A program made the position numbers and the translations under genes. A DNA stretch of 45,710 nt from CAYRFE01 sp964423645 [NCBI: uncultured bacterium]. Lineage in GTDB: Bacteria; Macinerneyibacteriota; Macinerneyibacteria; Macinerneyibacteriales. The notes beneath the pieces are model-generated. The model saw only the letters and a program-made list of their open reading frames with translations, had not been told where the DNA came from and ran no database searches. This document shows, piece by piece, positions 45,261 through 45,710 of this stretch. Each line of letters starts with the position of its first letter. Position 1 is the stretch's first letter. The stretch spans positions 1-45,710 of the forward strand of contig CAYRFE010000027.1 of NCBI GenBank assembly GCA_964423645.1, written 5' to 3'.

Positions 45261-45290
45261 TTGCAGGCACAGAGATTACTGTGCCTGCAA
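45261..45290 (+). terminator. Strong hairpin after the metalloprotease gene
   Basis: A 12-bp perfect stem TTGCAGGCACAG / CTGTGCCTGCAA with a 6-base loop. No T-run follows, so it is either a weak terminator or an mRNA 3' stabiliser. Confidence 0.55.
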
Positions 45291-45344
45291 TATCAAAAAT
45301 GCAGTATGAGATGATCTTTCTGAAATTCAAAATACCGTAACTAG

Positions 45345-45525
45345 AAACCTTTACAAAATTCAAAATTTCCCAATCGCTTTTATTTTCAAACGAAGGGGTG
45401 TGGGGACGAAGTCCCCATTATATTAGAAATTAAGCCCCTCCCGACGGTCATCGAGTGATTGCGCAAGCAATCGTACCGAGATGCGGGAGGGGTTTGGGGT
45501 GGGCACAATTTCCAAAAGGAGTAGT
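45345..45525. repeat. Single copy of the 159-bp array element
   Basis: GGGGTGTGGGGACGAAGTCC (~45395), CCCCTCCCG...CGGGAGGGG hairpin (~45434-45491) with GNRA-type GCAA loop, then GGTTTGGGGTGGGCACAA. The orientation is the same as in the 35690 array. Confidence 0.85.
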
Positions 45526-45579
45526 TTAACACAGGACTAAGAATGAAGTTATTGTGTTTTTCTATTCCCTGTGCAGTGG

Positions 45580-45710
45580 TTACGGCAAATACTCAAATAA
45601 TGCACTACGTGCATGATCATATAATTCCGGTGAATGTATCTCTATGTCTGCTACGATTCTGCGGACATAGAGTGTTTTTGATGCCGTATCCCATGTGCAA
45701 TTTTTGATAT
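45580..45710 (-). CDS. 3' end of an unidentified gene (partial)
   Basis: The minus strand is open from the window edge to a TAA at 45582-45580, coding TWDTASKTLYVRRIVADIEI then HSPELYDHARSALFEYLP. The composition is protein-like. Its start and family lie outside the window. Confidence 0.5.
   Translation of the reverse strand, partial: IKNCTWDTASKTLYVRRIVADIEIHSPELYDHARSALFEYLP

Overview
The window looks like a chromosomal segment of a Gram-negative, probably uncultivated bacterium. It carries lipoproteins with lipoboxes, a giant secreted LRR/Fn3 protein ending in a FlgD-like/type IX-style tail, an hrcA-grpE-dnaK-dnaJ heat-shock operon behind a CIRCE-like operator, and a Bacteroidetes-style AddA/AddB pair. 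These traits point to the FCB group, Spirochaetota or a neighbouring candidate phylum. I cannot place it more precisely from sequence alone. No tRNA, rRNA, integrase or transposase gene is visible.

Layout: (1) 1-4.7 kb, the 3' part of a plant-type LRR adhesin with eight Fn3-like repeats. (2) 4.7-8.2 kb, an AT-rich accessory patch with a Bro-N/DinD-like gene between 73-bp direct repeats, a WG-repeat lipoprotein and a Sel1 protein. (3) 8.2-12.9 kb, the core hrcA-grpE-dnaK-dnaJ operon. (4) 12.9-18.9 kb, two orphan genes and an ankyrin gene bracketed by ~600-bp direct repeats. (5) 18.9-24.5 kb, a leaderless gene for a half-methylase/HsdS-like protein with a small partner, then a C5-methyltransferase/putative restriction enzyme pair on the minus strand. 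(6) 24.8-25.9 kb, a highly structured terminated RNA resembling HEARO/omega RNA, followed by a basic 222-aa protein that is not IscB. (7) 26.3-29.1 kb, a three-lipoprotein operon between direct repeats and a DUF429 gene. (8) 29.3-35.6 kb, the addA-addB recombination/repair operon. (9) 35.6-36.3 kb, a four-copy 159-bp tandem repeat. (10) 36.5-45.2 kb, a cluster of unrecognised helical proteins, a GmrSD-like DUF262/DUF1524 nuclease and a gluzincin metalloprotease.

Two themes stand out. First, AT-rich accessory modules are repeatedly bracketed by direct repeats (Bro-N, ankyrin, lipoproteins, DUF262), and the intergenic spaces are full of palindromic repeats. Recombination between repeats could be how cargo enters and leaves. 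Second, there are two candidates for undescribed systems: the HEARO-like RNA plus basic protein, and the 36.5-45.2 kb cluster, in which a 217-aa protein and the metalloprotease appear to share an N-terminal domain. Both functional readings are inference.
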